DNA from: Aerococcus tenax
GTDB taxonomy: Bacteria; Bacillota; Bacilli; Lactobacillales; Aerococcaceae
Assembly: GCF_003286645.3 (NCBI RefSeq)
Contig: NZ_CP127382.2
Coordinates: forward strand, 2,023,454 to 2,087,453
Length of the DNA stretch: 64,000 bases
Direction of reading: 5' to 3'
In this document: one piece after another, positions 9,501 through 16,711 of the stretch
Numbering within the stretch: the first letter of the stretch is position 1
How the letters are laid out: the number at the start of each line of letters is the position of its first letter
Notes under the pieces: model-generated
The model's database searches: none
What the model saw: only the letters and a program-made list of their open reading frames with translations
What the model was told of the DNA's origin: nothing
Program-made: the position numbers and the translations under genes

Positions 9501-10930
9501 GACTTGATCAGTTTAATCTGATAAACATAGCCTTGGGCCTTACCCCCAGCGGAAATATAGCGATAACGACTGATGCCTTCCTCATTGTTAATCCCATCGC
9601 CAGTAAGTCGCACGTAATTTTTAATGACTTCTCCGTCAAGAGCTTGGTAGTCAATTTGGGCCCGGTAGGTAATCATCAGGCCTTGATCAGGTCTTAGGCG
9701 TCCAAAGTGAATGTTGAAACTTTTATCATTCTCTCCCCAAGTAATCTTCACTTGGGAGGTCACATTCCTCCCATAGTTAAAATCAAAATCACTTTTATTA
9801 TCGTTCCACTGCCACTTGCCCATATACACGCGCAAACTATTCTTGAGGTATTCCACTTTTTCACTGACTAAGGCGTCTGAAATGACCCCGTTATAAATGT
9901 CTTGTCCCTTGCGATTAATCGAAATCCGATACTGGATGATATTATCCCTTACTCGGCTTTTCCAGGCATCCTTTTGTAAAGGATAAGCTTTGGCTCGTTT
10001 GACCCCTTGCCAACGTATATTCCCAGCAAAGATCAGCTGGTTACCGATTTTAAAATTCAGAGGAATATTTTTGGCTTTCTTCTCCTTAGTATGGTCAACC
10101 CGGGTGGAGAAAAATAGGGTCCCCTTGATCCCCGAATGTTTTTCGACATAGTCAGTGTAGGAAAGGGTAAGGGTCTTGGATTGTGGATTAACATAACCTC
10201 TAGCAACCACTGCCCCGGTCGAATCCTTGACGCCAAAGCGATCAGGGGTATCTTTAAAGACCAGCTCCTTAGGCAACTGAATCGTGGTGATATCTCCCGC
10301 TTTAATGGTATTATCCGGAAGTTGAAAGTCCATATTGACCTTAATCGTCATCCATTGGTAGGCGCTATTGACTTGCTGACCATTTGCCTTGGTCACGCTT
10401 ACCCCTGTAATCACATCGTCATGGTGCTTTGGGGCACTTCTTTCTGCCACATCGACAGCCTGGTCGAGTAGCTTGTCTGCTTTGTCCGCTTCCCTAGTGG
10501 CTGAGGCTTGCGCAGGCTCTTCGATATCTTTAGGAATTTCCTCTTCTTTGACCCGCTTAGTCTGGATCGTTTTAGTGGAAGGCCTTTCTTCCTCAGTCAC
10601 TCTAGGATTGATGGCATGTGCACCATCACTAGCTACTGCACTTGCTTGGACTGGTTGGGTATTTTCCTTTAATGTCGCTGGTTCTTGTTCGCCTCCTTCT
10701 TTCACATGGCCAGCAACTTGACTCGTCGTGTCCTTCTTCTCGATTGAATTTACTTCTTTGTGAGATTCAGAACTTGGAGTGCCCTTATCCTGATCATTTA
10801 CCTCATTTATTGCCATAACTTCCTGATTAGCAATGGGCGGTCCCAGCTCCTTAGCCTCTACTCGAGTCGGCATGAAACTGAAAATTAACATTGCTATTGC
10901 CAATAATAAAGCAGTAAATCCCTTCTTCAT
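6599..10930 (-). CDS. LPXTG cell-wall-anchored adhesin with Cna-B repeats
   Basis: A 1443-residue secreted protein. Residues 1-26 are a Sec signal peptide ending near RVEA. Residues about 27-165 are an acidic, low-complexity stretch. Residues about 170-470 resemble the DEv-IgG adhesive domains of SdrG-type MSCRAMMs (DVITGVSVTKANG start, many beta-strand patterns). Next comes one SpaA/prealbumin-like module (IKLIKSD, LKESQAPVGYQL, SITNKK), one short divergent Cna-B module and five Cna-B modules of about 116 residues. Each of the five has the isopeptide triad pattern VTK(A/T)W, SIKEV and LNQ or equivalent. Ten copies of a 14-residue PPDKPKKPETPPVT-type repeat form a wall-spanning stalk. The sorting signal is LPKTG (1406-1410), then a membrane helix and a KNNKSKR tail. 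GAGGAGG lies before the ATG. A host-matrix adhesin role is inferred from the domains. Confidence 0.93.
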   Translation of the reverse strand: MKKGFTALLLAIAMLIFSFMPTRVEAKELGPPIANQEVMAINEVNDQDKGTPSSESHKEVNSIEKKDTTSQVAGHVKEGGEQEPATLKENTQPVQASAVASDGAHAINPRVTEEERPSTKTIQTKRVKEEEIPKDIEEPAQASATREADKADKLLDQAVDVAERSAPKHHDDVITGVSVTKANGQQVNSAYQWMTIKVNMDFQLPDNTIKAGDITTIQLPKELVFKDTPDRFGVKDSTGAVVARGYVNPQSKTLTLSYTDYVEKHSGIKGTLFFSTRVDHTKEKKAKNIPLNFKIGNQLIFAGNIRWQGVKRAKAYPLQKDAWKSRVRDNIIQYRISINRKGQDIYNGVISDALVSEKVEYLKNSLRVYMGKWQWNDNKSDFDFNYGRNVTSQVKITWGENDKSFNIHFGRLRPDQGLMITYRAQIDYQALDGEVIKNYVRLTGDGINNEEGISRYRYISAGGKAQGYVYQIKLIKSDQADPNKTLAGAKFKLIRNRTGALIGEYETNQAGEIVIKNLLRDAYTLKESQAPVGYQLDPRPIAVGAKDFDNPENLAIKSITNKKVEEKLSIPVTKFWIGKMLKEVTVFLKADGEKIQEGKISVDTFWMHTFENLAKFKSDGSPIEYTVEEAPVAGYRTDIRQNVAGDVSRGFIITNTEIPFRIPRREIKVTKAWLNSQGESLSAPVDKIEVELYRDGQATGKKLILSAENHWTGAFKDLPVYESIENTKAYAYSIKEVGEDKGAIQVDGKWFKVTYSGTMKDGFTILNQEMPTWTPMTPPSRELKVTKTWLNSQGESLNAPVDKIEVELYRDGQATGKKLTLSAENHWSGAFNDLPVYESIENTKAYDYSIKEVGEDKGSIQVSSKWFKVSYQGTMKGGFTILNQETPTWTPMTPPTRELKVTKAWLNAQAEALKASIDNIEVELYRDGQATGKKLTLSAENHWTGAFKNLPVYESIENTKAYKYSIKEVGEDKGAIQLTGKWFKVSYQGSMKDGFKVANQETPSWTPMTPPTRELKVTKTWLNSQGESLNAPVDKLEVELYRDGQATGKKLTVSAENHWAGSFKDLPVYESIENPKAYEYSIKEVGEAKGSIQVAGKWFKVSYQGTMKDGFTILNQETPSWTPMTPPTRELKVTKTWLNSQGESLNAPVDKLEVELYRDGQATGKKLTLSAENHWSGSFKDLPVYESIENTKVYEYSIKEVDEYKGSIQVAGQCFKVTYLGRMKDGFKVVNQAYPPEEPQTPPDKPKKPETPPVTPPDKPKKPETPPVTPPDKPKKPETPPVTPPDKPKKPETPPVTPPDKPKKPETPPVAPPDKPKKPETPPVTPPDKPKGPETPPVTPPDKPKGPETPPVTPPDKAKKPETSPVTPPDKPKKQETPPMTSTKVEHPVTNPYQPGQKQVHKKADLPKTGLDSETQDWLVLGLGAVFVGCLFAWLGKNNKSKR
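6795..7215 (-). repeat. 42-bp tandem repeats encoding the proline-rich stalk (10 copies)
   Basis: Ten in-frame copies of a 42-bp unit encode PPDKxKxxETxPVx. Most differ at synonymous sites. Copies 7 and 8 carry KGPET and copy 9 carries KAKKPETS. Such arrays expand and contract by slippage or recombination. Confidence 0.9.
7212..8945 (-). repeat. Five near-identical ~348-bp Cna-B module repeats
   Basis: Five direct repeats of about 348 bp encode modules that begin R(E)(I/L)KVTK and end with a WTPMTPP linker. Boundaries on the plus strand are near 8945, 8590, 8240, 7895, 7550 and 7212. The promoter-distal (fifth) module is the most diverged: it has Cys where the others have Trp in the GKWFKV strand, EVDEYKG instead of EVGEDKG, and no WTPMTPP linker. 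Confidence 0.9.
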
Positions 10931-11187
10931 TTTTCAACCCTCCTCAATCAATTTTTAAAGCAATCAAAAGGTCTTAAGCAAAAAGATAAGGGTTAATAAA
11001 ACCAGGATATTACTAACCATTCTTGCCCAAGCTTTCCCGCTTTTGACTTAGGAAAAGGCATCATGATTCCAATCATTTCTGTTTTTCACATTTATTTTAG
11101 CACGTTACCTAAATAAAAACTATTTAAAATTGAAAACGTTTTAAATAAGTTTATTTATTATTAATTCTTGTTCATAAACACAAAAAG

Positions 11188-11225
11188 CCTGCTAAGACTT
11201 ATTGAATGACTTCAGTCTTAGCAGG
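11188..11225 (-). terminator. Strong hairpin, minus-strand terminator
   Basis: A perfect 12-bp stem (CCTGCTAAGACT at 11188-11199 with AGTCTTAGCAGG at 11214-11225) is followed on the minus strand by GCTTTTTG. It would end transcripts from rsmG after they pass through two hairpin elements. The rest of 10931-11187 is AT-rich upstream sequence of the surface-protein gene with no recognisable gene. Confidence 0.75.
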
Positions 11226-11272
11226 TAGATAAGAAAGCTTCTATTAAAATTTGCTCTGGACATTTTTCTTCT

Positions 11273-11388
11273 AAACCTGCTCCAAGCGCAGAGCAAGCGT
11301 CCTCTTCAGAAAATTCCAACGCACAGCTTTCCTGTGCTTATGGTATTTTCCTCCAGCGTTTCACTTTTTTGTTGTCAGCTCGCACTCT
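11273..11388 (-). repeat. Intergenic hairpin element A1 (chimeric arms)
   Basis: Member of the ~120-nt element family described in the findings. The inner helices pair (GCACAG/CTGTGC and GAAAAT/ATTTTC). The left outer arm (CCAAGCGCAGAGCAAGCG) belongs to a different arm class from the right outer arm (rc GCTGACAACAAAAAAGTG), so the outer helix cannot form. The right end is the common GCACTCT. Orientation '-' means the GAGTGCGA end is 5'. Confidence 0.75.
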
Positions 11389-11393
11389 CTTCT

Positions 11394-11510
11394 AAACCTG
11401 CTCCAGTCACAGGACGAACGTCCGCTTCAAAAACTGGTAACGCTCAGCTTTGCTGAGCTTATCCCAGTTTTCTCCAGCGATTTCGTCCTTTGGTGTGACT
11501 GTCGCACTCT
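11394..11510 (-). repeat. Intergenic hairpin element A2, abutting the rsmG stop codon
   Basis: Three nested helices can be drawn. Outer: CAGTCACAGGACGAA with a right arm that contains a 5-nt bulge. Middle: AAAACTGG/CCAGTTTT. Apical: GCTCAGC/GCTGAGC. The right end (GCACTCT) is 3 nt from the rsmG stop codon at 11514-11516. Same arm class as copies at 20.0 kb and the half-copies at 19.5, 35.85 and 63.6 kb. Confidence 0.85.
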
Positions 11511-11513
11511 CTT

Positions 11514-12233
11514 CTATTGGATGGGTTTCTTATTGGGCAAACCGGCCTTGCGGGGGTATTTATTGGGGGTTTCTTTACGTTTTTCAATGACTAGGAGATG
11601 GCGTTCGCCGGCTTGGCCAGGGAGTTCTAAGGCCAAGTCTTGACTAAACTTGCCCCCTAAAGTCGCAATGGCCTTCTTAGCATCAGCGATTTCTTCATCC
11701 GCCTTGGCTGCCTTCATGGCTACAAAGAGGCCGCCTTTTTTCACTAGGGGTAGGCAGTATTCACTTAAAACGCTCAAGCGTGCGACTGCCCGGGCGGTGG
11801 CTAGGTCAAATTGCCCGCGGAAGGCCTTATTTTGTCCAAAATCTTCGGCCCGGTCATGGTAGGCTGAAACGCCTGCTAGTCCCAGTTCTTCCGTCACAGT
11901 TTCAATAAATTTGATCCGCTTGTTCAAGCTGTCAACAATACTGACCTGTAATTGGGGAAAAGCAATCTTGAGCGGGATGCTGGGAAAACCCGCTCCCGAT
12001 CCCACGTCAACCAGCTTTTTACCCGTCAAATCGGTCTCCAAGCTAAAAGCCAGGGTCAGGGAATCATAAAAGTGTTTCAAATACACTTCATCGCGGTCGG
12101 TAATGGCGGTGAGGTTAATCTTTTCATTCCAGGAAACCAGCAGTTGGTAGTAGCTCTCAAATTGTTGCATTTGTAAATCGGTCAGGTCAATCCCCTGCTC
12201 AACCAGGGCTGCCTTAAATTCTTCTGGGTTCAT
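11514..12233 (-). CDS. rsmG: 16S rRNA (guanine-527-N7) methyltransferase RsmG
   Basis: A 239-residue SAM-dependent methyltransferase (GidB). It starts [42 protein letters not shown], split here as [10 protein letters not shown] and KHFYDSL, is the family's hallmark, followed by the SAM motif [17 protein letters not shown]. Methylation of G527 fine-tunes decoding, and loss gives low-level streptomycin resistance (family knowledge). The C-terminus has the basic [20 protein letters not shown] tail seen in Firmicute RsmG. The ribosome-binding site AAAGGAGG lies 7 nt upstream. It is separated from mnmG here, whereas the two are adjacent in many genomes. A hairpin element begins 3 nt after the stop. 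Confidence 0.95.
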   Translation of the reverse strand: MNPEEFKAALVEQGIDLTDLQMQQFESYYQLLVSWNEKINLTAITDRDEVYLKHFYDSLTLAFSLETDLTGKKLVDVGSGAGFPSIPLKIAFPQLQVSIVDSLNKRIKFIETVTEELGLAGVSAYHDRAEDFGQNKAFRGQFDLATARAVARLSVLSEYCLPLVKKGGLFVAMKAAKADEEIADAKKAIATLGGKFSQDLALELPGQAGERHLLVIEKRKETPNKYPRKAGLPNKKPIQ

Positions 12234-12430
12234 GTCAAATCCTCCTTTGACTTTATCCCATTCATTATAGCATAGGCAAGCTCGGTCTAGAAATCATCGC
12301 CAAGGAATCATTTTTGTTCTTCAAACTAAGATAACTTGCCTTCCTAAAAGAAAAAACTTGCGCTCCTTTCCCCTTCATCTGCTAAGCTATATGAGTAAAG
12401 TAAAATTGCACGTGGAAAGGAGCCCGTAAG

Positions 12431-14212
12431 ATGGGACTGACTTATCTCGGTGAACTTTTCATTCTCATGATGGAAAGGGTCGGTTTGATTGTTCTCTTAG
12501 CCGTTCTCTTAGTTCACTTCACCTATTTTAAGAAACTACTGGTACAAAGAAATTCGCCTAAGCGAATGTTGTCTTTAATTATTTTGTTTGGCTTTTTTGC
12601 CATTCTCTCTAACTTAGTCGGGATTCAAATTACTTCAGAAGGCCTCAAGTATTCTGGCTTGCTGACTCAGATTTCTCCTAATTCATCCATTGCTAACACC
12701 CGGTCCCTAGCCATTGGGGTGTCCGGATTTGTCGGTGGCCCCTGGGTGGGAAGCGCGGTCGGCTTAATCGCTGGTGTTCACCGCTTCTTCCAAGGTAATG
12801 GATCCAACGCTTTCTATATGGTCTCTTCACCCCTGATTGGTTTTCTAGCCGGTTACGCGGGCAAAAAATCTTCCTCCAGCAATGCCTACGCCCCCTTCAT
12901 CAAGCCCATCAAGGGGTCACTAGTAGCAGTGGGCTTAGAATGTATTCAACTGCTCTTTATCGGAATCTTCTCTCGGGAAGGTTGGCCTCTGGTCCAATTA
13001 ATCGCCCTGCCGATGATTCTCTTAAACAGTGTGGGGACCTTTATCTTCCTCTCAACAATTGTCAATACCCTGATCCAGGAAGAACAAGCTCGGGCCGTCC
13101 AAACCCACGATGTCCTCGCCCTAACCATGCAAACCCTTCCCTACTTGCGGTCAGGTCTGGAAGGGCTCAAAGGGGAGAAAGCTCAAGAACTAGCAACCAT
13201 GATCAAGGCCTCCACCAAGGTTTCGGCGGTTTCTTTGACCAACCAAAGCAAAATCCTGGCCCATGTTGGAGCGGGGATCGACCACCACTTTCCCAGCCAC
13301 GATGTGATTACCGAGCTATCCCGGGAGGTCATTGAATCGGGACAGATGCGGATTGCCCACAGTAAGAGCGAAATTGGCTGTACCCATCCTGATTGCCCCC
13401 TAGAAGCCGCTATTGTGGTGCCCTTGAAGTCCAACCAGCAAGTCCTCGGTTCCATGAAGCTCTACTTCACTAACCCCAGCCAGCTCTCCTATGTGGAAGA
13501 GCAACTCGCCCGTGGTCTAGGGGCCATCTTCTCCATGCAGCTGGAACTGGGGGAAGTCCAACTACAAAGTAAGTTACTCCAAGATGCCGAAATTAAGTCC
13601 TTACAAGCCCAAGTCAACCCCCACTTTTTCTTTAATACCATTAATACGATCCTGGCGGTGATGCGCTTTGACCATGACCGGGCTCGTCAGCTCCTGCTCC
13701 AATTAACCACCTACTTCCGCCATAATCTCCAAGCCAGCCGGCAAACCAAGATCCCGGTGGAAAAGGAATTGGAACACCTCTATGCCTACCTGTCCTTGAA
13801 TGACGCCCGTTTCCCTGACCGCTACCATATTGAACTGGACATGCCCGAGGCCCTTAACCAATATCTCCTGCCGCCCCTCTGTATCCAGGTCCTGGTAGAA
13901 AATGCGATCCGCCACGCCTTTCCCGACAAGAAGGACAATAATACTGTAGTCATTGAAATTAAGAAGCTGGACGACAAACTGGAAATTGTGGTCGCAGACA
14001 ATGGTGTCGGGATTGAGGAAGACCAACTCCAACGCCTAGGTAAGGAAAGTGTCGAATCCAAGGAAGGGACTGGGACAGCTTTAGAGAACCTAGCAAGGCG
14101 GATTGAGAACCTTTACGGCGACAAAGGCAGCTTCCAAGCCGCCAACCGTCCAACTGGTGGCGCTCGCTTTACCCTGACATTTCCCTTAGAATTAGCTAAC
14201 AAGGAGGACTAA
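12431..14212 (+). CDS. lytS: LytS-family sensor histidine kinase
   Basis: A 593-residue membrane kinase. Residues 1-190 form the 5TM-5TMR_LYT sensor (about six hydrophobic segments, including a LVGIQITSEGL motif). Residues about 230-375 form a GAF-like domain. The phospho-acceptor region LQAQVNPHFFFNTINTI is near residue 395, followed by a HATPase_c domain with VENAIRHAF and DNGVGI. It would phosphorylate the response regulator encoded 2 nt downstream. LytST systems control lrgAB/pft genes in response to membrane potential, acetate or pyruvate (known for staphylococci, Bacillus and streptococci). Here lrgAB follows directly, so the regulon is intact. Confidence 0.92.
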   Translation: MGLTYLGELFILMMERVGLIVLLAVLLVHFTYFKKLLVQRNSPKRMLSLIILFGFFAILSNLVGIQITSEGLKYSGLLTQISPNSSIANTRSLAIGVSGFVGGPWVGSAVGLIAGVHRFFQGNGSNAFYMVSSPLIGFLAGYAGKKSSSSNAYAPFIKPIKGSLVAVGLECIQLLFIGIFSREGWPLVQLIALPMILLNSVGTFIFLSTIVNTLIQEEQARAVQTHDVLALTMQTLPYLRSGLEGLKGEKAQELATMIKASTKVSAVSLTNQSKILAHVGAGIDHHFPSHDVITELSREVIESGQMRIAHSKSEIGCTHPDCPLEAAIVVPLKSNQQVLGSMKLYFTNPSQLSYVEEQLARGLGAIFSMQLELGEVQLQSKLLQDAEIKSLQAQVNPHFFFNTINTILAVMRFDHDRARQLLLQLTTYFRHNLQASRQTKIPVEKELEHLYAYLSLNDARFPDRYHIELDMPEALNQYLLPPLCIQVLVENAIRHAFPDKKDNNTVVIEIKKLDDKLEIVVADNGVGIEEDQLQRLGKESVESKEGTGTALENLARRIENLYGDKGSFQAANRPTGGARFTLTFPLELANKED

Positions 14213-14214
14213 CG

Positions 14215-14946
14215 ATGAAAGTTTTGATTGTTGATGACGAACAAATGGCGCGCCAAGAGCTGGCTTACTTGGTCAAGGAACACGACCAGGTTAGCCAGGT
14301 GAAAACCGCCGACAGCATTGACCAAGCCATCACCATGATGTTGGATGAAAAGCCCGATATCCTGTTTTTAGACATCCACCTCGAGGGCGAAACCGGCTTT
14401 GACCTGGCAGAGAAATTAAAGGCTGTCCATAACCCACCCTATCTCATCTTTGCCACAGCCTATGACCAATATGCCCTGGAGGCCTTTGAAGCTAATGCCA
14501 ATGACTATATCTTGAAACCCTTTGAAGAGTCCAAGATCCATGCCGCCATCGATAAATACTACCAAAGCTTGGAACGGGCTAATGGCCAAGTCGACCCAGA
14601 CCAGGAAAGTAAACGCCATGAGGCTATCCCTATCCAAAGTAATGACCGGGTCTACCTCCTCCGTCCCGAAGAAATCTACCTGGTTTCGGTCCAAGGTCAT
14701 ACCCTCAGTATCGAAACTTATGACAAGACCTATGACATGGCGGGGAGTTTGAGTGCCATTGAGAAGAAATTACCCAAGGACCTCTTTTTAAGAACCCATC
14801 GCTCCTACTTAATTAATATCGACCAGATCCAAGAAATCCAACCCTGGTTCAACCAAACCTACCAAGTGACTTTGAGAAACGGCAGTAAGGTGCCCGTTTC
14901 ACGGTCTTATCTTAAAGATTTTAAGGACCGCCTGCCTATCGAATAA
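14215..14946 (+). CDS. lytR: LytTR-family response regulator LytR/LytT
   Basis: A 243-residue regulator. The receiver domain (1-120) has the acidic pair DD at 7-8, phospho-acceptor Asp53 in LFLDIHLEG, and the later ATAYDQYALEAF and LKPFEES motifs. The C-terminal LytTR DNA-binding domain (about 140-243) has YLLRPEEIYLVSVQGHTLSI and LFLRTHRSYLINIDQI. The ATG is 2 nt after the lytS stop, so the pair is co-translated. The next gene, lrgA, begins 157 nt downstream with room for a LytTR-controlled promoter. This gene should not be confused with the LytR-CpsA-Psr wall enzymes. Confidence 0.93.
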   Translation: MKVLIVDDEQMARQELAYLVKEHDQVSQVKTADSIDQAITMMLDEKPDILFLDIHLEGETGFDLAEKLKAVHNPPYLIFATAYDQYALEAFEANANDYILKPFEESKIHAAIDKYYQSLERANGQVDPDQESKRHEAIPIQSNDRVYLLRPEEIYLVSVQGHTLSIETYDKTYDMAGSLSAIEKKLPKDLFLRTHRSYLINIDQIQEIQPWFNQTYQVTLRNGSKVPVSRSYLKDFKDRLPIE

Positions 14947-15102
14947 AAATTAAGCCTGTATTTAATGTCCAGGCTCATGTAAGTTATGTTCCAATCCTCG
15001 TATCTTATGAATAAAACCGCTTCCATCCTTGTTATTAGGCTAAACTATGATTGTCAGATAAATGAAGAGTTAAAAAATAACAAACAAAGGGAGCGATTCA
15101 TA

Positions 15103-15552
15103 ATGGAAAAGAAACAAACAGAAAAACAAGAGGTTAAGCAAGCCAACTTTCTAACTCAAGCGGGGATCTTTGCAGTGATTATGTTAATTTCATCCTATCT
15201 ATCTAAACTATCCCCCATCCCCATGCCAGCTTCAGTGATTGGTTTAATCTTACTTTTCGCCAGTCTCTGCCTAGGCATTGTCAAACTGGAACAAGTGGAA
15301 AGCTTATCACAAAAACTGATTTCGATCCTTTCCTTCCTCTTCGTCCCCTCCGGAATTTCCTTAATTAATTCTCTCGGGATTATGGCCACATCCGGCGTAC
15401 AAATTGTTTTCCTAGTCATCTTCTGGACCATCATGGCCATGGTATTCATCGGTTACATCGGTGAAGGCATTGAATGGGTACGTAAGAAAGTATCCAGCTC
15501 ACAAGAAAGCAGCGAAAGTTCTTACTCATACAGTAACAATGTCAGCCACTAG
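15103..15552 (+). CDS. lrgA: Antiholin-like / pyruvate transporter subunit LrgA
   Basis: A 149-residue protein with four hydrophobic helices, starting MEKKQTEKQEVKQANFLTQAG. The blocks SPIPMPASVIGLILLF and FVPSGISLINSL are conserved in LrgA/CidA. I place the start at 15103 because AAAGGGAG lies 9 nt upstream. The open frame extends 39 codons further but that part has no membrane or family character. LrgA works with LrgB in the membrane. The older antiholin model and the newer pyruvate-uptake model (PftA in Bacillus) both apply to the family. Confidence 0.9.
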   Translation: MEKKQTEKQEVKQANFLTQAGIFAVIMLISSYLSKLSPIPMPASVIGLILLFASLCLGIVKLEQVESLSQKLISILSFLFVPSGISLINSLGIMATSGVQIVFLVIFWTIMAMVFIGYIGEGIEWVRKKVSSSQESSESSYSYSNNVSH

Positions 15553-15604
15553 GGCGCAGTTGTTCGATCAGTAAGCAGTCAAGAGAAGAAGGAGCGTTCA
15601 TCAG

Positions 15605-16288
15605 ATGTCAGCTTATTTAGGAATTGTTATTTCATTTGTTGCCTTTGGGATTGGGACTTGGTTATACAACCGCTTTAACCATTTCTTCCTCTTTACCCCA
15701 CTCTTTGTCGCTATGATTTTAGGGATCGGTTTCTTAGTCGTCACCGGCATCCCTTATGAAGCTTATCAACCCGGTGGAAAGGTGATCATGTTCTTCCTTG
15801 AACCAGCCACCATCGCCTTTGCCATCCCACTCTATAAGCAAAGAAAACTACTGGTTAAATACTGGAAACAAATCGCTATTATGTTAGTTGGTGGGATGGC
15901 CCTTTCCTTGGTATCACTAGGAATCATGGCCAAGTTAATCCATATGGATAACTCAATCATTGCCGCCCTCTTACCTCAACCAGCGACCACCGCTATTGCC
16001 CTACCGATCGCAGAATCCTTAGGCGGTATCTCCTCCATCACTGCAGCAGCCGTGATCTTTAACGCCGTGATCGTTTCCGCAGTCGGTAAAGGCCTGCTCG
16101 AATGGCTCCATATCGAAGATCCCGTTGCCCGTGGCCTTGCCTTAGGGACAGCCGGACACACCATCGGAGCAGCCGTTGGTTTAGAAATGGGTGAAACCGA
16201 AGGCGCGATGGCTTCCGTTGCCATGGTCGTAGTCAGTGTCTTGACCGTCTTCGTTGTCCCCATGATCGCACCACTCTTTGGTATCTAA
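15605..16288 (+). CDS. lrgB: LrgB family membrane protein
   Basis: A 227-residue polytopic membrane protein. LLPQPATTAIALPIAESLGG and the GTAGHTIGAAVGLEMGETEGAMAS region, seen here as GTAGHTIGAA and MGETEGAMAS, are LrgB/CidB hallmarks. It follows lrgA by 52 nt and ends at a strong terminator, closing a lytSR-lrgAB unit. It acts with LrgA in murein hydrolase control or pyruvate transport. Confidence 0.93.
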   Translation: MSAYLGIVISFVAFGIGTWLYNRFNHFFLFTPLFVAMILGIGFLVVTGIPYEAYQPGGKVIMFFLEPATIAFAIPLYKQRKLLVKYWKQIAIMLVGGMALSLVSLGIMAKLIHMDNSIIAALLPQPATTAIALPIAESLGGISSITAAAVIFNAVIVSAVGKGLLEWLHIEDPVARGLALGTAGHTIGAAVGLEMGETEGAMASVAMVVVSVLTVFVVPMIAPLFGI

Positions 16289-16314
16289 TCCCTACTTTAA
16301 AATACGCACCCTTC

Positions 16315-16353
16315 AAAAAAATCACTCTAGAATGTGCTCTAGAGTGATTTTTT
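16315..16353 (+). terminator. Terminator after lrgB
   Basis: AAAAAATCACTCTAGA pairs with TCTAGAGTGATTTTTT (16338-16353) around a 6-7 nt loop and ends in a T-run. Confidence 0.9.
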
Positions 16354-16406
16354 ATTTCTCTTATTTTTATTATTGAGCTGTTATGAAACACAGCTACTTT
16401 GAATAA

Positions 16407-16618
16407 ATGGCTTCGAGCAGTAGTGGAGCTTTGAAATTGGTCGTTAGCCATGAACAAGCAAGCGATGTGAAATACGGATAGTTGGCGGCTAGCCATACTA
16501 ACCGTTTGAAGCTCGCTAGGTGAGGGAAGAAAAGTGTAGCAACGTTGCTGTCGCAACCTTGAACTATATCTCTAAGTCGCTTTGCTCCTAGAGCTATAGC
16601 TGCTCGAACCGATGCCAT
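16407..16618 (-). repeat. 212-nt composite hairpin, likely a larger relative of the element family
   Basis: The left arm ATGGC+TTCGAGCAG (16407-16420) pairs with the right arm CTGCTCGAA (16600-16608) and GCCAT (16614-16618). The right-arm parts are separated by a 5-nt bulge (CCGAT), the same geometry as the 120-nt elements. Internal helices include CTATA.CTCTA with TAGAG.TATAG and a 12-nt palindrome AGCAACGTTGCT. No gene is supported in 16289-16711. Confidence 0.5.
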
Positions 16619-16711
16619 GGCTTTTCAACGACCAGATTTCAAAAGCAGAACGAATGCTCTTTTTTACCATTTATTAAAAAATTTTTTTCGTGACCACTAT
16701 GGCATAGCGGT

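Noticed and set aside
14986..15102. Upstream extension of lrgA
   Set aside because: No ribosome-binding site and no LrgA similarity; the start at 15103 has AAAGGGAG at the right distance.
16394..16618. 74-codon minus-strand open frame after lrgB
   Set aside because: It coincides with the two arms of the 212-nt hairpin and has no ribosome-binding site; explained better as structure than as a gene.
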